Shown piece by piece: positions 11,001 through 18,730 of a stretch of 64,000 bases of DNA; position 1 is the stretch's first letter, and every line of letters begins with the position of its first letter. The translations under genes were made by a program, and so were the position numbers. This DNA is from Pseudoflavitalea rhizosphaerae (lineage in GTDB: Bacteria; Bacteroidota; Bacteroidia; Chitinophagales; Chitinophagaceae), in NCBI RefSeq assembly GCF_003991355.1, contig NZ_RCSU01000002.1:739081-803080 (forward strand). The letters are read 5' to 3'. The notes below the pieces were generated by a model. That model saw nothing but the letters and a program-made list of their open reading frames with translations. It was not told where the DNA came from and ran no database searches.

Positions 11001-11309
11001 TTCGCTTTTCAGGATATAACCTGTAATGGTGCGGCTCTGGTAACCAACTGCAGAGAATTCGAAATTGTAGGTCCCTTTTACAGGCAGGTTCACAAACGAG
11101 AACTTTCCCAGGGAATCGGCAAAAGTGGTGTAAGACCTTTCGCCGGCGGAGCTTTTTGCAAGGACGGAAGCAAAACCAATAGGGTCGCCCTTGCTATTGG
11201 TGACAATCCCGGTAACGGTTACGGTTGGGGGCTGCTGTGCAGTGGCGATGCCTGACCACAACAGGATGGCAGTCAGCAGCACAGCCGTTAGTTTTAGTAG
11301 TTTAAACAT
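8091..11309 (-). CDS. SusC/RagA family TonB-linked outer-membrane transporter lacking an STN domain
   Basis: This 1072-residue protein starts with a signal peptide ending near residue 24. It goes straight into a carboxypeptidase-D regulatory-like domain (about 30-110), then a TonB-box-like VVVVGYGT, the plug (about 125-235, with the LYVVDDII and IYGVRSANGVVLIKTKKG motifs of SusC proteins) and a long beta-barrel ending in Phe. It imports the glycan fragments captured by its SusD partner, powered by TonB. Unlike the other three SusC proteins in this window it has no STN signalling domain, although a sigma/FecR pair lies directly upstream. A 78-base gap containing a hairpin separates it from fecR. 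Confidence 0.95.
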   Translation of the reverse strand: MFKLLKLTAVLLTAILLWSGIATAQQPPTVTVTGIVTNSKGDPIGFASVLAKSSAGERSYTTFADSLGKFSFVNLPVKGTYNFEFSAVGYQSRTITGYILKSEGNNAVIVSLKPGNDMLKDVVVVGYGTKQRKDLTSAVSSVSGDVLRKAPVATIDQALQGRAAGVQVTSSTGDPGGQISVRIRGISTASPAGSSEPLYVVDDIIQPNGISFLNPNDIESIDILKDAAALSIYGVRSANGVVLIKTKKGTSSGKVRVTLDGFTGVSQVWKKMDVLNIQEKATLNTNIIRAYNEQFKDVVSFVPIAVNPEWATPQRIANLPKSGTNWQDQVFHTGKVVDGSIGVSGGDSKSTYYFSVGHRKEDGTMVNSGFQRTSLRANAETNANKWLKVGITLGYSTSNRKVVAGTNDDRTGFMQSAVFYSPDIPVYGSNGEYGVAPVANINWYGNIFHPVNTIQKSNPKYTDNNLSGSVFGQVKLPFGITFRSTFAAGQYSGSYSVFNGSLVGSAAAPVSATNLYAGQYGGHNWNWDNYATWSKWLKGHSLELTAGYVAQYVYNKAINYSQSNFSNQTPDFQQPGLGDPATISFPFTPPSEIAYTSMFGRLSYNYKEKYYLQLTGRQDAGSPAYVTDKPRGFFPAASVKWRMAKEKFMEAIEQIDELSFRASYGEMGNIGNLAYPGYSLVKINSNYGLGGVSQNGISLGQYASVTGTGWERLRQADIGLDLTAYRGRLNITLDWYNRITKGMRVIPKVRDIFGSSTNPPLINLDGDNIRNTGFEATVTYNNASGKLHYSICANGSINKNEVISLGDMDFIVPPDGTLVGAYQPSRTMVGHPISAFYGFVYDGIYKSDAEIQNAPVDQVGSELRPGDIRYKDLNGDKKINEEDRTIIGNPTPKYTYGINLNLSYENFDFSMLLQGVAGNKIYNYFYQQGTVGDPRYNEGINRLADVKKSWTPDNPDASLPRIAFRDYDNAKNSRFSSFWLQDGSYLRLKNIQIGYTVPTVLSKKMQIERIRFYVSASNLFTITKYKGFDPEIGINSTGYSDVFSANRDLQIGVDRGVYPQPRMLLFGLNVTF

Positions 11310-11349
11310 ATTGTATTCTTAGGCAAGTATGCTAATATGCCATACTACG

Positions 11350-11386
11350 TTTTCCGGGACAACTATCCCCTAATCAACCCGGAAAA
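11350..11386 (-). other. inverted repeat between fecR and susC (region 0)
   Basis: A perfect 9-base inverted repeat (TTTTCCGGG at 11350-11358 and CCCGGAAAA at 11378-11386) with a 19-base loop begins one base past the fecR stop codon and lies 41 bases before the susC start. It has no clear U-tract in the sense direction, so it may be a processing or attenuation hairpin rather than a full terminator. Confidence 0.5.
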
Positions 11387-11387
11387 T

Positions 11388-12458
11388 TTATTTCGATATA
11401 TAGAATTTTTTGTCTGAGATCTTTTTTACCCCAAGATTATTGATAGCGGCAATATTTTGAAGGATCTTATCGATCGATTGGGTAGTATCTACAGATATGA
11501 ATACATTGATGGAAGATGAAATTTCTGTAGGATAATCGATCTCTACCTTATACCGTTCAGCAAGCTGGTCCAGCACATCTTTCAGGTCCTGGTTTTGAAA
11601 ATTGATATGACCGCTGTTTTCATCAGCTGCTGGTTGCATCTCTGAGGTTTTTGCAACCCGGGGTTTTGTATTAACCGATGTACCCTTTTCCATTTCTGTT
11701 TTTGGGGCTGATTTAGCAGCAGCCAGCTCATCATATCGGAATTTCTCGAAGATCTCCTTCCTGATATTAAAACTGATCTGGTCTCCCGGTAACAGGTAAT
11801 TGGCGATGGTTTCATCTTTCACTTTTTTCACCACCACTTTGCCTTCATACAGCACAACAGAAATGGTCTTCACATTACCATCCACGCTGAACCTGGTTCC
11901 AAGTGCAGTGGTAGCCACCTTGCCACAGAAAACAGTGAATTGCTTTTCTTTATCCTTTGCTACGGAGAATTCGGCTTTGCCGGTCAGGTAGATATGGCGA
12001 CTGGTTACATTATAATCACCGGCATACCTGATCTCGCTGCCGGCTGAAAGTGTAATAATGGAATGATCGGGAAGCGAGATCCGCTGGTCAGCAGTTGTAC
12101 TGTTCTTCCTGATCGTTTCAGTGGTATTGTTTGCAGCCAGTTCAGTTCCTCCTGCAATTTTGTTATCCTGGCTGAGTTGCCTGATACCGAAGAATAAGAG
12201 AACGGCTGCAGCGGCGCTGAACAGCGAGATCATCATTGCTCTTTTCTTTTTTCCGCTACGGATGGATTCCTGTATGTTACCGTACAGCTCCTCATCAACG
12301 GTTGTTGCCGGAACCGAAACATATTTCTCCCATTCCTCTTCGGGAAGGAATTCCTCCAGCACAGCCGGATGCTGCCGCAGGTATTGCAATACACCGGCCG
12401 CTTCATCCTCCGGACATTCGCCCCTCAGGAACTTCTCTATGAGTTTTTTATCGATCAA
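11388..12458 (-). CDS. FecR family anti-sigma factor
   Basis: The 356-residue protein has a cytoplasmic N-terminal segment (about 1-73), one transmembrane helix (about 74-91), a periplasmic FecR domain (about 115-220, with the GxRFSVDG...VVLYEGKV pattern) and a C-terminal DUF4974 domain (about 288-356) of STN-like fold. FecR proteins sequester the ECF sigma factor and release it when the outer-membrane transporter signals. The reading frame has no early ATG; the start is a TTG one base after the stop codon of the sigma gene (TAA-G-TTG), so translation is probably coupled to that gene and weak. It controls the adjacent SusCD locus by position. Confidence 0.9.
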   Translation of the reverse strand: MIDKKLIEKFLRGECPEDEAAGVLQYLRQHPAVLEEFLPEEEWEKYVSVPATTVDEELYGNIQESIRSGKKKRAMMISLFSAAAAVLLFFGIRQLSQDNKIAGGTELAANNTTETIRKNSTTADQRISLPDHSIITLSAGSEIRYAGDYNVTSRHIYLTGKAEFSVAKDKEKQFTVFCGKVATTALGTRFSVDGNVKTISVVLYEGKVVVKKVKDETIANYLLPGDQISFNIRKEIFEKFRYDELAAAKSAPKTEMEKGTSVNTKPRVAKTSEMQPAADENSGHINFQNQDLKDVLDQLAERYKVEIDYPTEISSSINVFISVDTTQSIDKILQNIAAINNLGVKKISDKKFYISK

Positions 12459-12459
12459 C

Positions 12460-13020
12460 TTACAACAGTACTATATTGAATAATAATGTTCCGCTCATGA
12501 TTATCAAAACCGGGAAAAATGGTTTGATGAATTTCAAGGCAAGATGGATATGGTTCTCCACCGTTTTGGTGGAAATGGAAAGCATGGAGGCTATTTCGCT
12601 GTAGCTGTAACAGTTCAGCCTGCTCAGCCTGAATACACGCTGTCTTACAGGCGGCATCTGCTTTATCAGCAATTCCAGTTTTCGTAAAGTGTCGTTGTAA
12701 GAAACACTTTCAGTCACCAGCTCCCACTGCACCGGCCCTGATTGATGGAGCTCGGCTTTGCGCAACGCCTTCTGTTTTCTCAATTCATCTATCATGATGG
12801 TCCTTGCTATGCGGAATAGGACCGAAGACAATGAGATCTCTGCCTTTAAGCTCAGGCGGTATTTCCAGAGCTTGATGAATGTTAGCTGAACAACTTCCCT
12901 GGATAATTCCGGCGACCTTGTTTTGTCGAAAATATACCTGAACAATGGCTCCTGGAATTGCTCAAAAGCTTTGCGCAGCGCAGTTTCGTTGCTGGTTTTT
13001 AATCCATCAATTAATGACAT
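12460..13020 (-). CDS. ECF RNA polymerase sigma factor with hydrophobic C-terminal tail
   Basis: This 186-residue protein contains sigma region 2 (about residues 10-75, with the EVVQLTFIKLWKYR helix) and region 4 (about 110-165, with an SEIASMLSISTKTVENHI helix-turn-helix). It should direct transcription of the SusCD locus under control of the FecR encoded next. After region 4 the last about 20 residues are strongly hydrophobic (Phe, Ile, Leu, Val) and could be a membrane anchor, which is not part of the basic ECF fold. It starts at an ATG and is preceded by a promoter-like sequence at 13039-13068. It is the first gene of the region 0 operon. Confidence 0.92.
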   Translation of the reverse strand: MSLIDGLKTSNETALRKAFEQFQEPLFRYIFDKTRSPELSREVVQLTFIKLWKYRLSLKAEISLSSVLFRIARTIMIDELRKQKALRKAELHQSGPVQWELVTESVSYNDTLRKLELLIKQMPPVRQRVFRLSRLNCYSYSEIASMLSISTKTVENHIHLALKFIKPFFPVLIIMSGTLLFNIVLL

Positions 13021-13038
13021 AGCAATTGTTTAGCGAAT

Positions 13039-13068
13039 CAAATCTAATGAAACAGGATTGGATTTCAA
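13039..13068 (-). promoter_or_regulatory. Bacteroidota-type housekeeping promoter for the region 0 sigma gene
   Basis: On the minus strand TTG (13066-13068), a 19-base spacer and TAGATTTG (13039-13046) match the -33 TTTG / -7 TAnnTTTG pattern of the Bacteroidota primary sigma factor. Transcription would start near 13032, about a dozen bases before the sigma ATG. The match is by eye. Confidence 0.45.
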
Positions 13069-13102
13069 CAGGTCAATCGTTTGCGTAATTGCCTTTTTCC
13101 AC

Positions 13103-13135
13103 AAAAAAGCCTTCAGACCAAATGACCTGAAGGCT
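13103..13135 (-). terminator. intrinsic terminator of the region 1 operon
   Basis: A 9-base stem (AGCCTTCAG and CTGAAGGCT, 13108-13116 with 13127-13135) with a 10-base loop is followed on the minus strand by a run of six T. It lies about 36 bases after the stop codon of the M16 peptidase gene and closes the long minus-strand operon before the region 0 promoter. Confidence 0.85.
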
Positions 13136-13170
13136 GTTGCAGATGACTGTTTTAATTATTGGGTCCGGTA

Positions 13171-15996
13171 TTATTTTTCAGGAGACAAAACGAAAATTTT
13201 CAAATTATTTGTATTCAAATATTTTTTTGCCGTCTCTTTAAAACTCTGCGCGCTGACCGCTTCAATTCGTTTTGCCGCTTCTGTTATTTCATTAAGCCCT
13301 CTACCCACCTGCAGTTTAGCACTGATCTGGCTCAACCAGTATTCATTGCGTTTGAGCTGAACCTCCAGGCTCTTTGCAAACTCCGCTTTGAATTTGGTCA
13401 ATTCCCCGGCGCCTGCGCCATAGGCAACCAGCTTGTTCAATTCATCTTTGGCAGCCATCGTCAATTTTTCCACCATGGCGGGTGAGCAGGTAAACACAAT
13501 GCGCATTTCGTAACGCTTGCTGTTTTCCAGCATGCTCATGGAAATTCCAGGCGAATAAACCTCATGCTCCGTTCCACGAAGCCTTTCGGTCATTTTAAGT
13601 TGTACGATATCCCTGATGGCAGTCATATTTCCCACCAGGTTGGCGTCATCCGTATATTTTCCGTCCAGGATCATCGTTACAGTAGACCGGTCGGTTTTCC
13701 CTTTTTCGATTATTTTGGTAAAGCCGCCCTGAGGATATGCATATTGAATATAATTGGTGCCTTCATTCCTGTTCAGCGAGGGAAGTCCTGCGAGGTATTT
13801 CTGCACCAATGGCCTGATCGAATTGAGATCGAAACTTCCCACCAGTACAAAAGTGAAATCCGAGAAATCGGCAAATCGCTCTTTGTAAATCTTAAGCGAT
13901 ACTTCCGGATCGATCATATCCACTCTTTCCGCAAAAGCTGCTCTCTTACGGAAATGATGACCGAACATGATGGAATTGATTGAATCAGCGTATACATTTG
14001 AAGGTTTACTGTATCTTTTTATTGCCCTGTCTTTGGCTTCTTTGAGCACACCGGCAACTAAATCCTTATCCAGTTTTGGTTGCGTAAAATAGAGATACAT
14101 CAGCTGGAAAGTGGATTCCAGGTCCTTTTTACTGGTGTTCGCATTGATCCCTTCATAGTTTTCGCTGATGAATGGATTTACCTGCATGATCTTACCCGTC
14201 AATACCCTCGACAGTGTTTTCAGGTCCAGGTCTCCAACACCTCCCCTGGATAAGATCCCTACAGCATCGATTGCCGACTGATAATCCTTATCGGGATACA
14301 GTGAACTTCCTCCCTGGCTAAACGCCGAGATCAATACCTGGTCATTCCTGAATGTAGTTGGCTTGAGTACCACTTTTGCACCATTGTTTAATTGCCAGGT
14401 AGTGATCCCCATTTCAGGATCGGTAGTTTCAGAAACGATGCTACCCCCTTTCGGTAATTCGTTCATCAGTTTCTTATTCACTTTCTTTTCTTCCTGAACA
14501 ACCAGTTCTTCTTTATCTACCTCTCCTGTCCATTTTTCCAGTTCTTCCACGCCAGGCAGCTGTTCCTGTTCATTGAGGGGTGCTACCACATAGAAATCCC
14601 TGTTCTTATAGTTGTAAAATTTTTCGATCACAGCCTGAACTTCTTCCAGCCCGATATTATTGATATGCTGATTGTAGAATTCATTGAAAAATTCAGCAGA
14701 TGGGTAAGGTGTTTTTTTCAAGAAAGCATTTACATATACCGATACATAATTCTGGGATGTAACCTTATTCCGTTCGCCAAACTGGTAATCTTTTTTCTCG
14801 ATAAAAGAAGCTTTTGCACGATCCAGTTCATGTTGGTTAAAACCCAGCTCTTTCACCTTACGGATCTCGCGGGTGATGGTTTTGAATCCTTTTTCATATT
14901 CACCTGGATTCACAGTAACATTAACAGAAGCTGATCCCAGGCCAGTAAACAAGGATTCTATTTTTCCACTTGCACTCAGGAATGGCATTTCAGCGCCTCT
15001 TCGTAAATCGTTTATCCGGTTGGCCAGCATTGTATTGAACAGGGAAATGATCATGGAATTTCTAAGGTCCAGCCCGGATTGGACCTTATCCGGAGAAGGA
15101 TATTTATGCAATACCTGGATAGTGGTGTTGGTGATCTCATCATCCAGTATGGCCTGGTAATGTTCCCGTTCAATTTGAGGTATCTTTACCTCCTCCGGTT
15201 GAGCAACATCTGGATGCTTCTTCAGATCACTGAAAAGGGCAATGATCTTATTTTCCATTTCCGCCGCATCAAAATCACCCACCGCGATGATCGACTGCAG
15301 ATCTGGGCGGTACCAGTCGTGATAAAATTTCTGCAGATCGGCAGCCTTTGCATTTTTCAATACTGAATCTATGCCGATAGGCGCTCTTTCTGCATATTTA
15401 GCGCCATTCAACAGGTTAAACAGACTTTGCTCCCTGATGCGTTGCTCCAATCCCTGCCGCTGCCTTTTCTCAGCAAGGATGATCCCACGTTCTGTATTCA
15501 CACCGGATTCCGTGATATCGATATACTGCGCCCAATCTTTCAGGATCGCCAAACCAGTGCCAATCAAATTGCTGTCCGTGGGAATCGGAAGCTGATACAC
15601 GGTTTCACTATAACTGGTATAGGCATTCAGATCGGCCCCGAATTTAACGCCAGCCTTTTCCAGGAAATCAATCACATTATTTCCCGGGAAATTCTTTGTT
15701 CCGCGAAATGCCATATGCTCTAAAAAATGCGCCAGGCCTCGCTGCGCATCGGTCTCATGAACAGAACCGATCTTATTCACCAGGTAAAGCACCGCCCTGT
15801 TCTCCGGATTCCTGTTCTTACGGATATAATACTTCAAACCATTCGGCAGCTCACCGGTAACAACAGCAGAATCATTCGGCAATATCTTCTTATCCAATCC
15901 TTCCAATGAAACTTTTTCATCTTTACAGGAAACTACGCCGATCATCAAAAATAACAACACCAAAATACCAGCTCTTCGAATTATCAAAATGCTCAT
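13171..15996 (-). CDS. M16 family (insulinase/pitrilysin-like) zinc metallopeptidase lipoprotein
   Basis: This 941-residue protein carries a lipobox (V-V-S-Cys24) and the inverted zinc motif H90-F-L-E93-H94, with the third ligand probably Glu176 in the ERGIILAE segment and Glu169 one turn earlier. It has the length of a full pitrilysin-type enzyme with an active N-half and an inactive C-half (about residues 520-930). Such enzymes degrade or process peptides inside a closed chamber. The lipid anchor places it in the periplasm or at the outer membrane. It is the last gene of the region 1 operon, 18 bases after a MutS-like gene, so it may process whatever the SusCD importer or the ABC transporter handles. 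The substrate cannot be read from sequence. Confidence 0.93.
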   Translation of the reverse strand: MSILIIRRAGILVLLFLMIGVVSCKDEKVSLEGLDKKILPNDSAVVTGELPNGLKYYIRKNRNPENRAVLYLVNKIGSVHETDAQRGLAHFLEHMAFRGTKNFPGNNVIDFLEKAGVKFGADLNAYTSYSETVYQLPIPTDSNLIGTGLAILKDWAQYIDITESGVNTERGIILAEKRQRQGLEQRIREQSLFNLLNGAKYAERAPIGIDSVLKNAKAADLQKFYHDWYRPDLQSIIAVGDFDAAEMENKIIALFSDLKKHPDVAQPEEVKIPQIEREHYQAILDDEITNTTIQVLHKYPSPDKVQSGLDLRNSMIISLFNTMLANRINDLRRGAEMPFLSASGKIESLFTGLGSASVNVTVNPGEYEKGFKTITREIRKVKELGFNQHELDRAKASFIEKKDYQFGERNKVTSQNYVSVYVNAFLKKTPYPSAEFFNEFYNQHINNIGLEEVQAVIEKFYNYKNRDFYVVAPLNEQEQLPGVEELEKWTGEVDKEELVVQEEKKVNKKLMNELPKGGSIVSETTDPEMGITTWQLNNGAKVVLKPTTFRNDQVLISAFSQGGSSLYPDKDYQSAIDAVGILSRGGVGDLDLKTLSRVLTGKIMQVNPFISENYEGINANTSKKDLESTFQLMYLYFTQPKLDKDLVAGVLKEAKDRAIKRYSKPSNVYADSINSIMFGHHFRKRAAFAERVDMIDPEVSLKIYKERFADFSDFTFVLVGSFDLNSIRPLVQKYLAGLPSLNRNEGTNYIQYAYPQGGFTKIIEKGKTDRSTVTMILDGKYTDDANLVGNMTAIRDIVQLKMTERLRGTEHEVYSPGISMSMLENSKRYEMRIVFTCSPAMVEKLTMAAKDELNKLVAYGAGAGELTKFKAEFAKSLEVQLKRNEYWLSQISAKLQVGRGLNEITEAAKRIEAVSAQSFKETAKKYLNTNNLKIFVLSPEK

Positions 15997-16014
15997 AATA
16001 GAAAAATAAAATGA

Positions 16015-17373
16015 TTAACTATTACACAATTTCTTTGATGGAAAAAGATCAAAGATCCCTTCCTGGCGGATGATCATCATACCATGACGATCATCCGAAA
16101 TTCCCTCCTGCAGCGTATAGGTATACCTGGTAGCATTCCCATCCAGCAAAGAAGGCATGTATTTATACTGAATACCTGCAGCTTCCTGTTGCAGCAGGGC
16201 GCCCACTTCAACAATATGGGTGCTCAGAACAAACAGGCTTTGCTTATAATCCAGCATGGCTTTGGCCACCCCGGAAGTAGCATCAAAGGCATCTTTCACA
16301 TTGGTGCCCTTGAAGAGCTCATCAAAAATGATCAGCAGCTTTTTTCCCCCCGCCACCTCAAGAGCCACATCCTTCACCCGCAATACTTCCGCGTAAAAAT
16401 GACTGTAGCCCTTGCTGATATTATCGGGTAAATTGATAGAAGTATAGAAGCCATCATAAACTGAGGTTTCCATTTCCGTAGCAGGAACCGGAAAACCCAG
16501 ATGCGACAGGTAGAAGCAAATACCGATGGTTTTCATGAAGGTGGACTTGCCGGCCATATTGGCCCCGGTCAGGAAGAGCAGGTTTTGCCTGGAATCCAGT
16601 TGCAGATCATTTCCAATGGCTTTTTTCAGGCCCGGATGATAGGCTCCCTTTAATTTCAACAGCGCTTGCTTTCCCTGATTGATCACAGGAAAACAATAGT
16701 TCTTTTCTTCCATCAATTGCGCAATACCCAGGAACAGGTCCAGTTCATGACAATCACGGAGCAATTGATTGAATGTTTCATGATCAGCACCGCGCAGGAA
16801 AGACTCATACTTACCCTGCTGTATAACCGATAAATTACCTTCGGCAATATCCTTTTCGGCCAGTTCCAGCAATTTGTTTTCCAGCAACGGAAGATATCGC
16901 CTGGTCAGGTTTTGGAGATAGCCGGATTCTATGCCGGCCAATGTTCCCCGTAACCAATCCCTGATCTGAAGCAATGCCTTTAATCCATCGGTGAGCAGCG
17001 CATTCACATGTTCCTGCTCTTCTTTCATTCCGGCTATTGCTTTGGATTTTCTTTTGAGCACCTCTGTGAACAGCCTGGCTTTGCTTACCGGTGCAAAACT
17101 TGAGATGTATTGTTCCAACGCTTCAAACTCCTTCTGCTCAACCGGAAAAACAAGCAGCTTCCCCACCAATGACCCGATATCGCGCTGCCGCTCTTCAATA
17201 GCAGCCGCATTTGTGAGGGGATGTAGAAAATATTGCTCCAGCAGCTGCTCTCCTCCTTTCGTTCTTGTTCGGTTAAAAAGAGAAAAAACAGAATCGGTTT
17301 TATACCTGCCCAATAAGTTGAGGTCTTCCGTAGTCTGCTTATCGGTACAGAACGATGTCACTTCCTTATTCAT
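16015..17373 (-). CDS. MutS-core ATPase without mismatch-recognition domains (copy 2 of tandem pair)
   Basis: A 452-residue protein of the MutS family. It begins at the MutS core (TTEDLNLLGRY, then a segment like T.GGeQLLEQYF), followed by helical lever and clamp segments. It ends with the ABC-like MutS ATPase: Walker A TGANMAGKST near residue 270 and Walker B LIIFDELFKGTN near residue 348. Domains I and II, which in MutS1 bind the mismatch, and the Smr domain of MutS2 are absent. I chose the ATG at 17373, which overlaps the upstream stop by eight bases (ATGAATAA); an ATG at 17394 adds seven residues. Being translationally coupled to a paralogue suggests a heterodimer. Its location in a membrane-transport operon is unexplained. 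Confidence 0.85.
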   Translation of the reverse strand: MNKEVTSFCTDKQTTEDLNLLGRYKTDSVFSLFNRTRTKGGEQLLEQYFLHPLTNAAAIEERQRDIGSLVGKLLVFPVEQKEFEALEQYISSFAPVSKARLFTEVLKRKSKAIAGMKEEQEHVNALLTDGLKALLQIRDWLRGTLAGIESGYLQNLTRRYLPLLENKLLELAEKDIAEGNLSVIQQGKYESFLRGADHETFNQLLRDCHELDLFLGIAQLMEEKNYCFPVINQGKQALLKLKGAYHPGLKKAIGNDLQLDSRQNLLFLTGANMAGKSTFMKTIGICFYLSHLGFPVPATEMETSVYDGFYTSINLPDNISKGYSHFYAEVLRVKDVALEVAGGKKLLIIFDELFKGTNVKDAFDATSGVAKAMLDYKQSLFVLSTHIVEVGALLQQEAAGIQYKYMPSLLDGNATRYTYTLQEGISDDRHGMMIIRQEGIFDLFPSKKLCNS

Positions 17374-18712
17374 AATATTGTGCTTTCTTTCCATTCGCTA
17401 AAATGTCCAGGATACCTTCGTTCTGAATGATCAGCATACCATGACGGTCCTGCGTTACGCCCTCTGTCAGAACATAAGTGTACAAAGGCGTATTCTCCTT
17501 CATCACTGTAGGCATATAGGCATACCGGATATTGTTGCAGCGCTCACGCAGGTTATCAGCCGCCTCAACAATATGGGTCGATACCAGCATGAGGCTGTTA
17601 TCCAGTTCTGAATAAAGGGACGTGACGGCAACTGTAGCCTCATGTGCATCCTTCACATTCGTCCCCCGGAATAGTTCATCGAATATGATGATCAGCTTTT
17701 TCCCTGCCGCCAGTTCCATGGAAACCTTCTTCACCCGCAATACCTCTGCATAAAAATGACTATGCCCCATTTGTATACTATCGGAAAGATTGATGGTAGT
17801 ATAAAGGCCATCATTAACCGTAAACTTCATAGAGGCGGCAGGAATGGGAAAACCGATATGCGCCAGGAAAACCGTGATACCAAAGGATTTCATCAGGGTA
17901 GATTTTCCCGCCATATTAGCTCCGGTCAGGAATAACACGCGCTTCGCAGCATCCATTCGTATATCATTTCCCAATGCACCGGGCACCAGCGGATGATAAA
18001 AGCCTTTTATTTCCAGTTGCTGATCGCTACCGGGCAGTACTTCGGCAAAAGCCAGTTTTCTTTCCCTGGCAACAGTGGCAACAGAAATATAGATGTCTAA
18101 CCAGTATACATACTCTAAAATAGTTTGCAGCTTTTCATAATGGGTAAAGCGAAAGAACCTGTCGAAGGAGGCCATCTGTTCAAAAGACAATTTGCTGTTC
18201 AGCGATATATACGCTAACCTGAATTCCTCATCATCCAGCATAGCTTTTACCTCTTTTTGCATTTTTTGAAAAGAAGTATTGTGCCCTTTATCAGCAATTT
18301 TTTCCAGGAAAGCGCTCAGGTGGCTCAAACACTCACCAATTGCCTTGAGAGCCTTTTGCGTGAAGTTCAACTGCGTGTCTACTCCCAACCATTTGTTCAG
18401 CTTACTTTCCATTGTCTCCCCGTCCGCTCTGAGCAGGGTCCTGCTGTCGCGATCGGATAAATACGCTACCATAACCTCTATCCACACGGCTTCCAGCGGA
18501 AACGCAGCCGCCGACCAGCAAAAGTATTGTATCGTTTCACTCCGGTCCCTGATCTCAGTTTCTCCCGTAGTGGGATAATGAAAGATCTGCTCCAGCTTCA
18601 TGGCGCCGCCAGTGGTATAGGTCCGGTTAAAGAGTGAATACACAGACTCTTTTCCTTTTTTACCGAAGATGTTCAGATCATCCAGGGTTTGCTTATCTGC
18701 ATTGAAGATCAT
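17366..18712 (-). CDS. MutS-core ATPase without mismatch-recognition domains (copy 1 of tandem pair)
   Basis: This 448-residue protein has the same build as its downstream neighbour: MutS core from residue 1 (KQTLDDLNIFGK), helical lever and clamp in the middle, and the MutS ATPase with Walker A TGANMAGKST near residue 264 and Walker B IIFDELFRGTN near residue 344. A STHIVEA segment near residue 375 corresponds to the H-loop region. It lacks the N-terminal FxE mismatch-reading domain and any nuclease domain. It starts 18 bases after the GldFG-type gene and overlaps the second mutS-like gene. It is clearly paralogous to the protein at 62667-63971, which has the same genomic partner genes. DNA binding is not assured; family membership is. 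Confidence 0.87.
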   Translation of the reverse strand: MIFNADKQTLDDLNIFGKKGKESVYSLFNRTYTTGGAMKLEQIFHYPTTGETEIRDRSETIQYFCWSAAAFPLEAVWIEVMVAYLSDRDSRTLLRADGETMESKLNKWLGVDTQLNFTQKALKAIGECLSHLSAFLEKIADKGHNTSFQKMQKEVKAMLDDEEFRLAYISLNSKLSFEQMASFDRFFRFTHYEKLQTILEYVYWLDIYISVATVARERKLAFAEVLPGSDQQLEIKGFYHPLVPGALGNDIRMDAAKRVLFLTGANMAGKSTLMKSFGITVFLAHIGFPIPAASMKFTVNDGLYTTINLSDSIQMGHSHFYAEVLRVKKVSMELAAGKKLIIIFDELFRGTNVKDAHEATVAVTSLYSELDNSLMLVSTHIVEAADNLRERCNNIRYAYMPTVMKENTPLYTYVLTEGVTQDRHGMLIIQNEGILDILANGKKAQYYE

Positions 18713-18730
18713 AACTGCTTCTTTTTTAAA

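Noticed and set aside
16015..18712. MutS-like genes as the housekeeping mismatch repair MutS
   Set aside because: Both lack the mismatch-binding domains, occur as an overlapping pair within a transport operon, and a third copy has the same setting.
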